34,658 nucleotides of DNA. Source: Paludibacteraceae bacterium (GTDB taxonomy: Bacteria; Bacteroidota; Bacteroidia; Bacteroidales; Paludibacteraceae). Positions 23,575 through 31,084 of the stretch are shown one piece after another. The translations under genes and the position numbers were made by a program. The notes beneath the pieces were generated by a model that was not told where the DNA came from, ran no database searches, and worked only from the letters and a program-made list of their open reading frames with translations. Each line of letters starts with the position of its first letter. Position 1 is the stretch's first letter. The stretch is from NCBI GenBank assembly GCA_016938015.1, contig JAFGVL010000058.1, forward strand, positions 1-34,658, given 5' to 3'.

Positions 23575-24618
23575 ATGGAAAGAAATGAAAAGGCACAATT
23601 AATTGCAAAAATTAGTCTTGTATTGCCTGCCCTATTGGTTTTGTATTATTTTCTTCAACCCTTGGTAAATCTTTTTACCTACACTGTTTTACCGTTAAAA
23701 CCAGATACACATTTAGGGCTTGCTATTAATTTTTTTATTTACGACACCATAAAAATTCTGATACTTTTATTTCTGATAAGTTCTTTGATGGGTGTTGTTA
23801 ATGCATATTTTCCTGTAGAAAGATTGCGTGTTTTTTTAACAACTAAAAAACTTTACGGGCTACAATATTTTCTTGCCAGTTTTTTTGGAGCAATAACTCC
23901 TTTTTGCTCTTGTTCTTCTATTCCTCTTTTTATAGGATTTGTAAAAGGAGGAATTCCATTGGGAGTAACCTTTGCCTATTTAATTACATCGCCTTTGGTA
24001 AACGAAGTTGCTGTGGCTATGTTTTTAGGTCTTTTTGGAATTAAAGCTACTTTTATTTACGCAATAAGTGGTATATTACTTGGTGTAGTGGGCGGTTATT
24101 TGCTTGGCAAAATGAAGTTAGAAAGGCATTTAAGTGATTGGGTAAAAGAAATTCAGGTTCAATCGGAAGTAGAAGCCGAAGTATGGGAAGCAGAAAAAAC
24201 ACCCTTTATTGATAGATTACCCACTATTATTAAAGATGGGTGGGATATTGTTCGTAAGGTGTTGCTCTATGTGCTTATAGGTATTGCTATTGGTGCGGTT
24301 ATGCATGGATATGTACCGGAAAACTTTTTTACTGAATTTCTTTCGGCCGACAAATGGTATGCTGTTCCTCTAGCTGTAATTTTAGCTGTGCCAATGTATG
24401 CCAATGCGGCAGGCATAGTTCCTGTAATACAGGTTTTTGTGGCAAAAGGTGTGCCGCTTGGTACTGCAATTGCTTTTATGATGGCTGTGGTTGGTTTGTC
24501 GTTGCCCGAAGCGACCCTGCTTAAAAAAGTAATGAGGTGGAAATTAATAGGTATTTTTTTTGGTACTATTTCACTATTTATCATTTTGCTGGGGTATTTA
24601 TTTAATTGGATATTGTAA
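23575..24618 (+). CDS. Permease, ArsP-like (PF03773 / DUF318 family)
   Basis: 347 residues with eight or so predicted helices in two homologous halves. Each half has a characteristic re-entrant motif: 'GAITPFCSCSSIPLFIGF' (Cys111, Cys113) in the first and 'PMYANAAGIVPVI' in the second, followed by 'GLSLPEATLL'. Members export trivalent organoarsenicals (ArsP) or heavy metals. The Cys-X-Cys in the first motif could bind As(III) groups. An acidic cytosolic linker lies at about 190-210. A 91-base gap precedes it, but the strand and context place it in the arsenic cluster. The exact substrate is inferred from the neighbours. Confidence 0.85.
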   Translation: MERNEKAQLIAKISLVLPALLVLYYFLQPLVNLFTYTVLPLKPDTHLGLAINFFIYDTIKILILLFLISSLMGVVNAYFPVERLRVFLTTKKLYGLQYFLASFFGAITPFCSCSSIPLFIGFVKGGIPLGVTFAYLITSPLVNEVAVAMFLGLFGIKATFIYAISGILLGVVGGYLLGKMKLERHLSDWVKEIQVQSEVEAEVWEAEKTPFIDRLPTIIKDGWDIVRKVLLYVLIGIAIGAVMHGYVPENFFTEFLSADKWYAVPLAVILAVPMYANAAGIVPVIQVFVAKGVPLGTAIAFMMAVVGLSLPEATLLKKVMRWKLIGIFFGTISLFIILLGYLFNWIL

Positions 24619-24727
24619 TAAAGCTTGTTTTGAACCTTGTTGTTTAAATTTTTGATTTGATAGATCTTTGATTTTGAAATTGTAATTTAATTATAAAAGT
24701 TGTAAGAAAATCTCTAAAAAACATCAA

Positions 24728-24928
24728 ATGAAAGTAACCTTAACCATTATGGTTTTTATAATGACGTTTTTAGTTACATTTGTAAGTGTGTCAATCAATT
24801 TTGGATATACTTCCGGTTTTTTACTAAAATGGCTGCAATCATGGTTGCTGGCTTTTGTTGTTGCATTGCCTGTAGTTATGGTTATTATGCCTGCTATTAA
24901 AAAAACAGTAGCTAATTATATTGAATAA
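24728..24928 (+). CDS. DUF2798 small membrane protein
   Basis: 66 residues with two helices: 'TIMVFIMTFLVTFVSVSINF' and 'WLQSWLLAFVVALPVVMVIM' joined by 'GYTSGFLLK'. The W-x2-SW-hydrophobic-P..PxV pattern and basic tail match DUF2798. No function is known for the family. It lies 109 bases after the ArsP-like permease and 17 bases before the secreted thiol protein, so it is probably part of the same transcript. The gap ahead of it (24619-24727) shows no clear promoter or hairpin. Confidence 0.8.
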   Translation: MKVTLTIMVFIMTFLVTFVSVSINFGYTSGFLLKWLQSWLLAFVVALPVVMVIMPAIKKTVANYIE

Positions 24929-24945
24929 CATTTAATCTTAGAAAC

Positions 24946-25359
24946 ATGAAAAAACGAACGCTTATTTTATTGATGAGTATTTTTCTACTGCCAAGTATTG
25001 CATTTGCTCAAGATGCCAAGCTTAAAAAGAGTAAAGCAGAAGTGCTCTATTTTAAAGACCGATTGCCTTGTTGTAAAGGGAGGGCATGTAATTTATTACA
25101 ATCGGATGTGGATTCTGTAGTAACTAAAAATTTTGCCGATAAAAAGGTTGCTTTTCGAGTTATTTATATGACGGTTCCTGAAAATAAGGAGCTGGTAGAA
25201 AAATACAAAGCGAAATCGCAAACGGTAGTATTGATAAAGAAAAAGCGCAAAAAAGAGACTGTTGTGGATTTAACACCAATAGTAAAGTCTTATCAAAGTC
25301 ATCGGGATAAAGCAAAGTTTGAAACTGAGATGAAGGCTAAAATTAAAGAGGTTTTATAA
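24946..25359 (+). CDS. ArsF-like secreted thiol protein
   Basis: 137 residues with a cleavable signal peptide (about 1-21, ending AFAQ) and no lipobox. The mature part aligns with ArsF: 'KAEVLYFKDRLPCCKGRACN' against ArsF 'KIEVLYFHFTARCLTCN', and both end in a basic 'KFE.EMKAKIKEVL'-type helix. The redox site is changed from CxxC to Cys42-Cys43-x4-Cys48, which is suited to binding or reducing trivalent arsenic by three thiols. The central region is Lys-rich ('LIKKKRKKE'). I do not know a named family beyond ArsF. Its position between DUF2798 and arsC supports an arsenic-related role. Confidence 0.7.
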   Translation: MKKRTLILLMSIFLLPSIAFAQDAKLKKSKAEVLYFKDRLPCCKGRACNLLQSDVDSVVTKNFADKKVAFRVIYMTVPENKELVEKYKAKSQTVVLIKKKRKKETVVDLTPIVKSYQSHRDKAKFETEMKAKIKEVL

Positions 25360-25367
25360 CCAAATAG

Positions 25368-25484
25368 TTTCTGTGGCACACACATAGCTTAATTTTAAAT
25401 TTAATAGCAATAACGGTACATTCTACTGCGGCTAATTCGTTGGTTGTTTTAGTAGTAAATGGCGCAGTTTTACCTGAAGAATAG
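25368..25484 (+). other. 38-codon open stretch before arsC, possible gene remnant
   Basis: The 128-base gap between the ArsF-like gene and arsC contains an open frame from just after a TAG to TAG 25482-25484. It has no ATG and ends 'TVHSTAANSLVVLVVNGAVLPEE' in pieces. It looks like the C-terminus of a protein but matches no family I recognise, and it has no evident start. It may be a decayed gene or chance. Confidence 0.25.
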
Positions 25485-25487
25485 ATT

Positions 25488-25910
25488 ATGAGAGTTTTAA
25501 TTTTATGTACCGGCAATAGTTGCCGAAGTCAAATGGCGCATGGTTTTCTACAATCGTTTGATCCAAACATAACCGTGTGTTCTGCGGGAACACAAGCGTC
25601 GGGTAAGTTAAACGAAAAGGCAGTTACTGTAATGAAAGAGGTAGGTGTTGATATCAGTCATCATACTTCCGATTCTGTGGAGAAATATTTAAAACAGGAA
25701 TGGGATTATGTTATAACTGTTTGTGGTGGTGCCAATGAGGCTTGTCCTGCATTTTTTGGTAAGGTAAAACACCGTTTACATATGGGTTTTGATGACCCCT
25801 CACATACCATTGGTTCCGATGAGTTTATTTGGAGTGAGTTCCGTCGAGTGCGAGATGAAATCAAAGAGGCTTTTTATAAATTTTATCTAACAATCAATAA
25901 AGAGATATGA
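25488..25910 (+). CDS. arsC: Thioredoxin-coupled arsenate reductase ArsC
   Basis: 140 residues of the low-molecular-weight phosphatase fold. The P-loop is 'CTGNSCRS' (Cys7 as nucleophile, CX5R). Cys79 and Cys86 in 'VITVCGGANEACPAF' match the relay cysteines of Staphylococcus aureus ArsC (Cys10, 82, 89) at the same spacing. 'FDDPSH' holds the conserved Asp-Pro. It reduces As(V) to As(III) in the cytosol, with thioredoxin regenerating the enzyme. Its stop overlaps the arsM start by 4 bases (ATGA), so the product As(III) is made next to the enzyme and pump that dispose of it. Confidence 0.95.
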   Translation: MRVLILCTGNSCRSQMAHGFLQSFDPNITVCSAGTQASGKLNEKAVTVMKEVGVDISHHTSDSVEKYLKQEWDYVITVCGGANEACPAFFGKVKHRLHMGFDDPSHTIGSDEFIWSEFRRVRDEIKEAFYKFYLTINKEI

Positions 25911-26701
25911 AATCAGAGGATTTAAAATACATTGTCAAAGAAAAATACGGTCAGATAGCCAAGCAAGAAAAGGCTTCTTGCGGATGTGGTACGAGTTGTT
26001 GCTCTCCTTCTGTTGATTATTCGATGTTTAGCGATAATTATAATTCACTAAAGGGCTATAATCCGGATGCTGATTTTGGACTTGGTTGCGGCTTGCCTAC
26101 TGAGTTTGCTCAAATAAAGGAGGGGGATACTGTAGTAGATTTAGGTTCCGGAGCAGGTAACGATTGTTTTGTGGCGCGTGCATTGGTGGGTGAGAAAGGA
26201 AAGGTTATAGGCATAGATATGACTGAAGAAATGATTGAAAAGGCAGATCGAAATGTAGCTAAATTAGGCTACAAAAACATTGAGTTTTTTCTTGGTGATA
26301 TTGAAAAGATGCCATTAGAAGATGCCATAGCAGATGTGGTTGTTAGTAATTGTGTGTTAAATCTAGTACCCGATAAAACAAAAGCATTTTCTGAAATAAT
26401 TCGTATTCTTAAACCCAAGGGTCATCTATCTGTTTCTGATGTGGTGTTGAAAGGAGAACTGCCTTCCAAACTAAAAGAAGCTTCGGAATTGTATGCAGGT
26501 TGTGTTTCCGGAGCCATTCAATTGGACGATTACTTGGAAATTATGACTCAAGTAGGTTTAAGACAGATTAAAGTTCAAAAAGAAAAAAATATAAATCTTC
26601 CTGAAGAAATATTACGAGAATACCTTTCAGAAAAAGAGTTCATTGATTTTTCTACAAGTGAAACGGGTATTTATAGTATCACCGTGTATGCCGAAAAATA
26701 A
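25907..26701 (+). CDS. arsM: Arsenite S-adenosylmethionine methyltransferase ArsM
   Basis: 264 residues. The N-terminal Cys-rich segment '[13 protein letters not shown]' (residues 23-35) is followed by 'FGLGCGLPT' (Cys61). The SAM-binding motif is '[15 protein letters not shown]' (about 76-90), with Cys149 in '[13 protein letters not shown]' and Cys199 in 'YAGCVSGAI'. Cys61, Cys149 and Cys199 correspond to the three arsenic-binding cysteines of characterised ArsM enzymes. It methylates As(III) stepwise, giving methylarsenicals that ArsP-type permeases can export. The extra N-terminal CGC and CC pairs are typical of bacterial members. It overlaps arsC by 4 bases and acr3 by 14. Confidence 0.95.
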   Translation: MKSEDLKYIVKEKYGQIAKQEKASCGCGTSCCSPSVDYSMFSDNYNSLKGYNPDADFGLGCGLPTEFAQIKEGDTVVDLGSGAGNDCFVARALVGEKGKVIGIDMTEEMIEKADRNVAKLGYKNIEFFLGDIEKMPLEDAIADVVVSNCVLNLVPDKTKAFSEIIRILKPKGHLSVSDVVLKGELPSKLKEASELYAGCVSGAIQLDDYLEIMTQVGLRQIKVQKEKNINLPEEILREYLSEKEFIDFSTSETGIYSITVYAEK

Positions 26702-27767
26702 TATAGAAAAGAAACTAGGTTTCTTAGACAGATACCTTACGCTTTGGATATTCCTTACGATGATTATTGGTGTGATGGTGGGATATTTAAGTCCAAGTAT
26801 AGTAAACCTCTGGGAGTCTCTTAAATCGTCGCCGGAGAGTACCACTAATATTCCCATTGCCATCGGTTTAATTGTGATGATGTATCCACCTCTTGCCAAA
26901 GTGAAGTACGAAGAATTAGGGGATGTTTTTAAAAACACGAAAATACTTGTTCTGTCATTAATTCAAAACTGGATTATTGGTCCGGTGTTGATGTTTACGC
27001 TTGCTATTGTATTTTTTAAACTCTTTCCCGGTGAAAATAACGCAAATTTACCATACATGTATGGTATTATTATGATTGGTTTGGCCCGATGCATTGCTAT
27101 GGTAATTGTGTGGAATGATTTAGCAAAAGGCGATACACAATATGCAGCCGGATTGGTAGCCTTTAATTCCATTTTCCAAGTCTTATTCTTTTCTGTATAT
27201 GCCTATCTTTTTGTAGCTGTTATGCCTGGTTGGTTTGGTGTTCCTACAACTGATGCTGTATCAAAAATTACTATGGGGCAAATAGCCGAAAGTGTATTTA
27301 TTTATCTTGGCATACCTTTTATTGCTGGTTTTCTAACTCGTTTCATGCTGATTAGAGTAAAAAATAAAGATTGGTATCACAATCAATTTATCCCCAAAAT
27401 TAGTCCTCTTACATTAATAGCATTACTCTTTACTATCTTTGTTATGTTTTCCTTAAAAGGTGAATATATTGTTGCTTTGCCTTTAGATGTTGTTAAAATA
27501 GCCGTTCCTCTTATAATTTACTTCTTGGTTATGTTTGTGCTGTCGTTTTATATGAGTAAAAAAATGGGCGCAAATTACGAACAAACCACTACCTTATCAT
27601 TTACCGCTGCAAGCAATAATTTTGAGCTAGCTATAGCAGTTGCAGTTGCTGTGTTTACTATTAACTCGGGTGAAGCATTTGCTGCAGTTATTGGTCCTTT
27701 AGTAGAAGTACCTATTATGCTTTTGTTGGTAAAATTTGCCTTAAAACGGAAGTCTAATTGGAACTAA
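26688..27767 (+). CDS. acr3: ACR3 family arsenite efflux transporter
   Basis: 359 residues from ATG 26688, which overlaps the arsM end. A longer frame from 26643 is unlikely because the family starts near '[20 protein letters not shown]'. Ten predicted helices of the BART fold are present, with the signatures '[13 protein letters not shown]', '[20 protein letters not shown]' (the conserved functional Cys) and '[20 protein letters not shown]' (the conserved Glu). It extrudes arsenite using the proton gradient. It is the last gene of the arsenic cluster. Only a weak AT-only stem (27781-27805) follows, so the transcript end is unclear. Confidence 0.95.
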   Translation: MPKNNIEKKLGFLDRYLTLWIFLTMIIGVMVGYLSPSIVNLWESLKSSPESTTNIPIAIGLIVMMYPPLAKVKYEELGDVFKNTKILVLSLIQNWIIGPVLMFTLAIVFFKLFPGENNANLPYMYGIIMIGLARCIAMVIVWNDLAKGDTQYAAGLVAFNSIFQVLFFSVYAYLFVAVMPGWFGVPTTDAVSKITMGQIAESVFIYLGIPFIAGFLTRFMLIRVKNKDWYHNQFIPKISPLTLIALLFTIFVMFSLKGEYIVALPLDVVKIAVPLIIYFLVMFVLSFYMSKKMGANYEQTTTLSFTAASNNFELAIAVAVAVFTINSGEAFAAVIGPLVEVPIMLLLVKFALKRKSNWN

Positions 27768-27860
27768 ACCCCCTTTTTTATTTTAATTTTTTTTCTAAAT
27801 TAAAATTAACCACTACATTTACTTTTTTTAAAACAGTGTTTGTTTTTAACAAAATGTTGG

Positions 27861-28334
27861 ATGAAAAAGGGAAAAGAAATTCTTAGAAGCAGTTACCAAA
27901 TATTTAAAGAAGAGTGCCTGATAATAGAGGTTTTTTCGGGATTATTAACTTTAGATAATTACAAATCGCATCGATTAGCAGTATCGCTGGATGTGGATTT
28001 CTCTCCTGAATATAATTTACTGGTTGATATACGCTCTGTTGTAGTAACAGGTCTTATTCATGATGTAAAAGCGTATGTTGATTTTGTGATTGAAAATGGA
28101 TATACAAACGCTAAGCGTAATACAGCTATTTTAGTGGCAACTCCTAATCAAAATGTGTATGCCCGTGAATTAGCTCTTTTGGAAGGGATGTTGCAAAACT
28201 TAAGCATTTTTACTGATATAGATAATGCGGTGAAATTTGTAACAACCGATTTTACCGGAAATGAAGTGGAAAATTTTTTATTGGATATTCAACAACAGTC
28301 AACAAATATTTTTTATTCTGAATCTGAATATTAG
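27861..28334 (+). CDS. SpoIIAA/STAS-like protein, first of tandem pair
   Basis: 157 residues from ATG 27861; an upstream TTG at 27840 is not favoured. There is no signal peptide. An alpha/beta domain with 'CLIIEVFSGLLTLDNYKSHR' and then 'PEYNLLVDIRSVVVTGLI' resembles the SpoIIAA-like (STAS/Sec14-type) fold of PF11964. The pattern EV..G..TLD.Y.S...PxY...VD.R....G.I....Y..F..EN is shared with the next gene. I recognise no catalytic residue. It stands 93 bases after acr3 and 9 bases before its paralogue. Regulatory or protein-binding roles are possible but unproven. Confidence 0.6.
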   Translation: MKKGKEILRSSYQIFKEECLIIEVFSGLLTLDNYKSHRLAVSLDVDFSPEYNLLVDIRSVVVTGLIHDVKAYVDFVIENGYTNAKRNTAILVATPNQNVYARELALLEGMLQNLSIFTDIDNAVKFVTTDFTGNEVENFLLDIQQQSTNIFYSESEY

Positions 28335-28343
28335 TTGTATACA

Positions 28344-28820
28344 ATGAATTTACATCGTTTTAAAGCTAGCTACCTTATACTGCCCGAAAGCCGGTTGATT
28401 ATAGAAGTTATTACCGGAAGTATAACATTGGATTTTTATACATCCTATGAAATGAAAATGGTCAATGACCCCTTATACAATCCCTCTTATGATGTATATG
28501 TAGATATGCGTGAAGCAATTTTTGATGGCACTATTGATCAAATGGAGAAATATGCCGAATTTATATTAGAAAATATTCATATTATTCAAAACAGAAAAAA
28601 TGCAACTATAATCAATAATTTACATCAACACAGTTACACGCAGATTTTTGGCAAGTTTAATGAATTAGCAAATGTGCCTCAAGAGTTCAGATTATTTACT
28701 TCCCCTTTAGAAGCAATGAATTGGTTGCATATTCCGTATAGCTTAACTCAACTGGAGGAAATAATTCAGGAAATGAAAAAAAAACCACAATACATAGGAG
28801 TAACCTCCACTAAATACTAA
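28344..28820 (+). CDS. SpoIIAA/STAS-like protein, second of tandem pair
   Basis: 158 residues from ATG 28344. It carries the same pattern as its neighbour: 'RLIIEVITGSITLDFYTSYE' and 'PSYDVYVDMREAIFDGTI', then 'YAEFILENI'. The C-terminal third, 'LFTSPLEAMNWLHIPY', also parallels 'IFTDIDNAVKFVTTDF' in the first copy, so the whole gene was duplicated and has diverged strongly. The two may form a heterodimer, which is inference. Its TAA stop overlaps the TAG of the convergent RNase Z gene, so there is no space for a separate terminator. Confidence 0.6.
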   Translation: MNLHRFKASYLILPESRLIIEVITGSITLDFYTSYEMKMVNDPLYNPSYDVYVDMREAIFDGTIDQMEKYAEFILENIHIIQNRKNATIINNLHQHSYTQIFGKFNELANVPQEFRLFTSPLEAMNWLHIPYSLTQLEEIIQEMKKKPQYIGVTSTKY

Positions 28821-29722
28821 AATTCAAATTCACCTCCGTCTTCTGCCGCAAAAGTGTTTTTAAAAACAGCTTTCGTTTCTTCAACTAACTTATCAGTACT
28901 TCCATATCGAGCGGAGTAATGTCCAATAATTAATTTTTTTACTTCGGCTTTTAGGGCTATTGTGGCAGCTTGTCTAGTAGTGCTGTGAAAAGTTTCTTTT
29001 GCTCTGGATTTTTCTTTTTCGGAAAATGTTGCTTCGTGAAACAAGGCATCTACTCCTTTTATATAAGGAATAATTTTTTCAAGAGGAAGAGTGTCTGAAC
29101 AATAAGCAAATTTTTTTGGTGCTTCGGGCTCAATAGTCAGTTGATTGTTGGTAATAACTTCGCCGTTTGCGCTCACAAAATCGGCTCCTTTTTTTATTAA
29201 ATGTAATTTGCTTACAGGTATATTGTAGAATTCAATTTTATCCTTTATTAGATGTTTTTCTTTTTCTTTTTCTTCAAACAAAAAACCACAACATTGAATG
29301 CCGTGTTTAAGGGGGATGGTGCTTACTTTAATTGACTTATCTTCGAAAATAACAGCCTGTTTACGTGGGTTTATAGGATTGAATATTACTTGAAAAGGGA
29401 TATTTTGACAAAAATAATCTATTTGGGGTTGTAGTATTTTTTCCAAATCAGCATGGGCAAAAATATATAAATTTTCTTTTCTGTTTAACATTGCCAAGGT
29501 GCTTATTAAGCCAATTAAACCAAAGCAATGGTCGCCATGTAAATGCGAAATAAAAATGTGGTGCAGTTTCGCTGTTCGTATTTTGTATTGGCGAAGTTTT
29601 ATTTGGGCTCCTTCGCCACAATCAATCATAAAACTTTTTTCTCCAATACTTAAAATATGTGAGCTATTAAATCTGTGCTCGGTAGGTAAAGCCGAACCCG
29701 AGCCTAAAATTGTGAGTTTCAT
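28817..29722 (-). CDS. rnz: Ribonuclease Z
   Basis: 301 residues from the ATG at 29722, where the family's 'MKLTILGSGSALPTEHRFNS' begins. An ATG at 29731 adds three residues and cannot be excluded; a TTG at 29737 lies in the promoter box. The metallo-beta-lactamase motif 'SHLHGDHCFGL' holds His60, His62, Asp64 and His65. Further ligands sit in 'YCSDT', 'HEATF' and 'IGHYSARY'. It removes 3' trailers from tRNA precursors. That suits an organism whose tRNA-Ser here lacks an encoded CCA. It converges on the SpoIIAA-like pair with overlapping stop codons. Confidence 0.95.
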   Translation of the reverse strand: MKLTILGSGSALPTEHRFNSSHILSIGEKSFMIDCGEGAQIKLRQYKIRTAKLHHIFISHLHGDHCFGLIGLISTLAMLNRKENLYIFAHADLEKILQPQIDYFCQNIPFQVIFNPINPRKQAVIFEDKSIKVSTIPLKHGIQCCGFLFEEKEKEKHLIKDKIEFYNIPVSKLHLIKKGADFVSANGEVITNNQLTIEPEAPKKFAYCSDTLPLEKIIPYIKGVDALFHEATFSEKEKSRAKETFHSTTRQAATIALKAEVKKLIIGHYSARYGSTDKLVEETKAVFKNTFAAEDGGEFEF

Positions 29723-29734
29723 CTTAGTCATGTT

Positions 29735-29742
29735 CAAAGATA
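29735..29742 (-). promoter_or_regulatory. -7 promoter box for rnz
   Basis: On the - strand this reads TATCTTTG, an exact TAnnTTTG match. It ends 3 bases before the ATG at 29731 and 12 before the ATG at 29722. Any start further upstream would be untranscribed. Confidence 0.5.
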
Positions 29743-29750
29743 GTTTTTTA

Positions 29751-29771
29751 TTGATAATTGATAATTGATAA
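29751..29771. repeat. Three tandem TTGATAA heptamers
   Basis: TTGATAA occurs three times without interruption in the rnz promoter region. Short 'attgataattgat' tracts are dispersed in many Bacteroidota genomes. The function is unknown. Confidence 0.6.
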
Positions 29772-29889
29772 ACTATAATTTTTTTGATACAATAATGTCT
29801 TCAATTTTCTTATTCAATAGGGCAATGATTTTAGCAATTTTTTCAACTATGAATTGCGCTTATTGTAGTATGAATTAAAGATTTTGTTT

Positions 29890-29897
29890 TAGATTTG
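29890..29897 (+). promoter_or_regulatory. -7 promoter box for the YhdH-type reductase gene
   Basis: TAGATTTG matches TAnnTTTG exactly and lies 20 bases before ATG 29918. A TTG near 29863 is the only -33 candidate and is a little too far. Confidence 0.45.
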
Positions 29898-29917
29898 TAA
29901 AAATAACTGCTAGTAAT

Positions 29918-30922
29918 ATGGAAACAATTGAATTAAAGAAAAAGTTTAGAGCTCTTTGGGTAGAAGAAAAGAAGGGAGAATTTGTGCGTAGTGTTGTTAT
30001 GCGTACAATTGGAGATTTGCCCGAAAATGAACTCTTAATTAAAGTTTATTATTCATCATTAAATTACAAAGATGCGCTATCAGCCAGTGGTAATAAAGGG
30101 ATAACAAAGAAATATCCTCACACTCCCGGTATCGATGCTGTTGGAATAGTGGAACATTCAGTAGTAAACGACTTTCAAAAGGGAGATCGTGTAATTGTTA
30201 CGAGTTATGATTTAGGGATGAATACTCCCGGTGGGTTTGCAGAATACATAAGGGTTCCGGCATCGTGGGCGGTCAAATTGCCCGAAAATATGGGTATGAA
30301 GGAAAGTATGGTAATTGGAACTGCCGGTTTTACTGCTGCTACTTGTGTGTATCATCTTTCAGAAAAAGTTAGTCCCGAAGACGGGAAAATAATTGTGTCC
30401 GGAGCCAGTGGAGGGGTTGGTTCGATGAGTGTTGCGTTGTTAAATCAGCTGGGATATGAAGTAGTGGCTATTTCCGGTAAGACCAAAGAAAACAATTTTT
30501 TAAAACAACTGGGAGCGAAAGAAATAATTTCGCGCATAGATTTTCAGGATAAAGAAGTAAGACCTTTGCTTAGTGCTATTTATGCCGGTGGTATCGATAC
30601 AATTGGTGGTGTGGTGCTAGAAAACATCATCAAATCAGTGAAACAATACGGAGTGGTTGCATGTTGTGGTAATGTGGCTTCGCCCGAGTTGAATCTAACC
30701 GTTTATCCGTTTATTCTTCGAGGAATTTCTTTAGTTGGCGTTTCTACTCAAAATTATCCTATGGATAAGCGCAAAGTTATTTGGGAAAAACTGGCTACAG
30801 ATTGGAAGCTTACTTTTCTTACAGATTTGCAACATGAAATAAGTTTGGACGAATTAACTACTACTATTAATGAAATGTTACAAGGAGCGATTAAAGGACG
30901 AACGGTTATTAAAATGATTTAA
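29918..30922 (+). CDS. YhdH/YhfP family quinone oxidoreductase (acrylyl-CoA reductase AcuI type)
   Basis: 334 residues of the zinc-free medium-chain dehydrogenase fold. The N-terminal GroES-like domain has 'YYSSLNYKDALSASGNKGIT' and 'HTPGIDAVGIVEHS', and 'GTAGFTAATCVYHL' precedes the Rossmann domain with 'VSGASGGVGSMSVALLNQLG' (NADPH binding). The end 'ISLDELTTTINEMLQGAIKG' followed by 'RTVIKM' is typical. Characterised relatives reduce acrylyl-CoA to propionyl-CoA or act on quinones with NADPH. A propionyl-CoA link would fit the meaB gene in this window, but that is only suggestive. It is a single gene with its own promoter box. Confidence 0.9.
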   Translation: METIELKKKFRALWVEEKKGEFVRSVVMRTIGDLPENELLIKVYYSSLNYKDALSASGNKGITKKYPHTPGIDAVGIVEHSVVNDFQKGDRVIVTSYDLGMNTPGGFAEYIRVPASWAVKLPENMGMKESMVIGTAGFTAATCVYHLSEKVSPEDGKIIVSGASGGVGSMSVALLNQLGYEVVAISGKTKENNFLKQLGAKEIISRIDFQDKEVRPLLSAIYAGGIDTIGGVVLENIIKSVKQYGVVACCGNVASPELNLTVYPFILRGISLVGVSTQNYPMDKRKVIWEKLATDWKLTFLTDLQHEISLDELTTTINEMLQGAIKGRTVIKMI

Positions 30923-31042
30923 TAAATGCGGTGATTGGCCAAATCTTTGTCAACTGATTTTATAAGAGAAAAATTAGTGGCGTGTAAACATTTTGTTTTG
31001 CTTATTAGAATAGAGTTCTACGTATAATCGGATAATATTGCT

Positions 31043-31050
31043 TACTTTTG
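31043..31050 (+). promoter_or_regulatory. -7 promoter box for the 268-aa TPR gene
   Basis: TACTTTTG matches TAnnTTTG exactly, 34 bases before ATG 31085. No firm -33 box is seen. Confidence 0.45.
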
Positions 31051-31084
31051 CACTTTATTAAAAAAACAGTAAAATTTTTATGTT

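Noticed and set aside
24267-24584. 105-codon - strand open frame inside the ArsP-like permease gene
   Set aside because: It is antisense to a clear membrane-protein gene and has no promoter or family features.
27781-27805. TTTTAATTT / AAATTAAAA stem after acr3 as a terminator
   Set aside because: The stem is AT only and is not followed by a T run, so it is too weak to call.
29751-29771. TTGATAA heptamers as a CRISPR or iteron array
   Set aside because: There are only three units of 7 bases with no spacers and no replication gene nearby.
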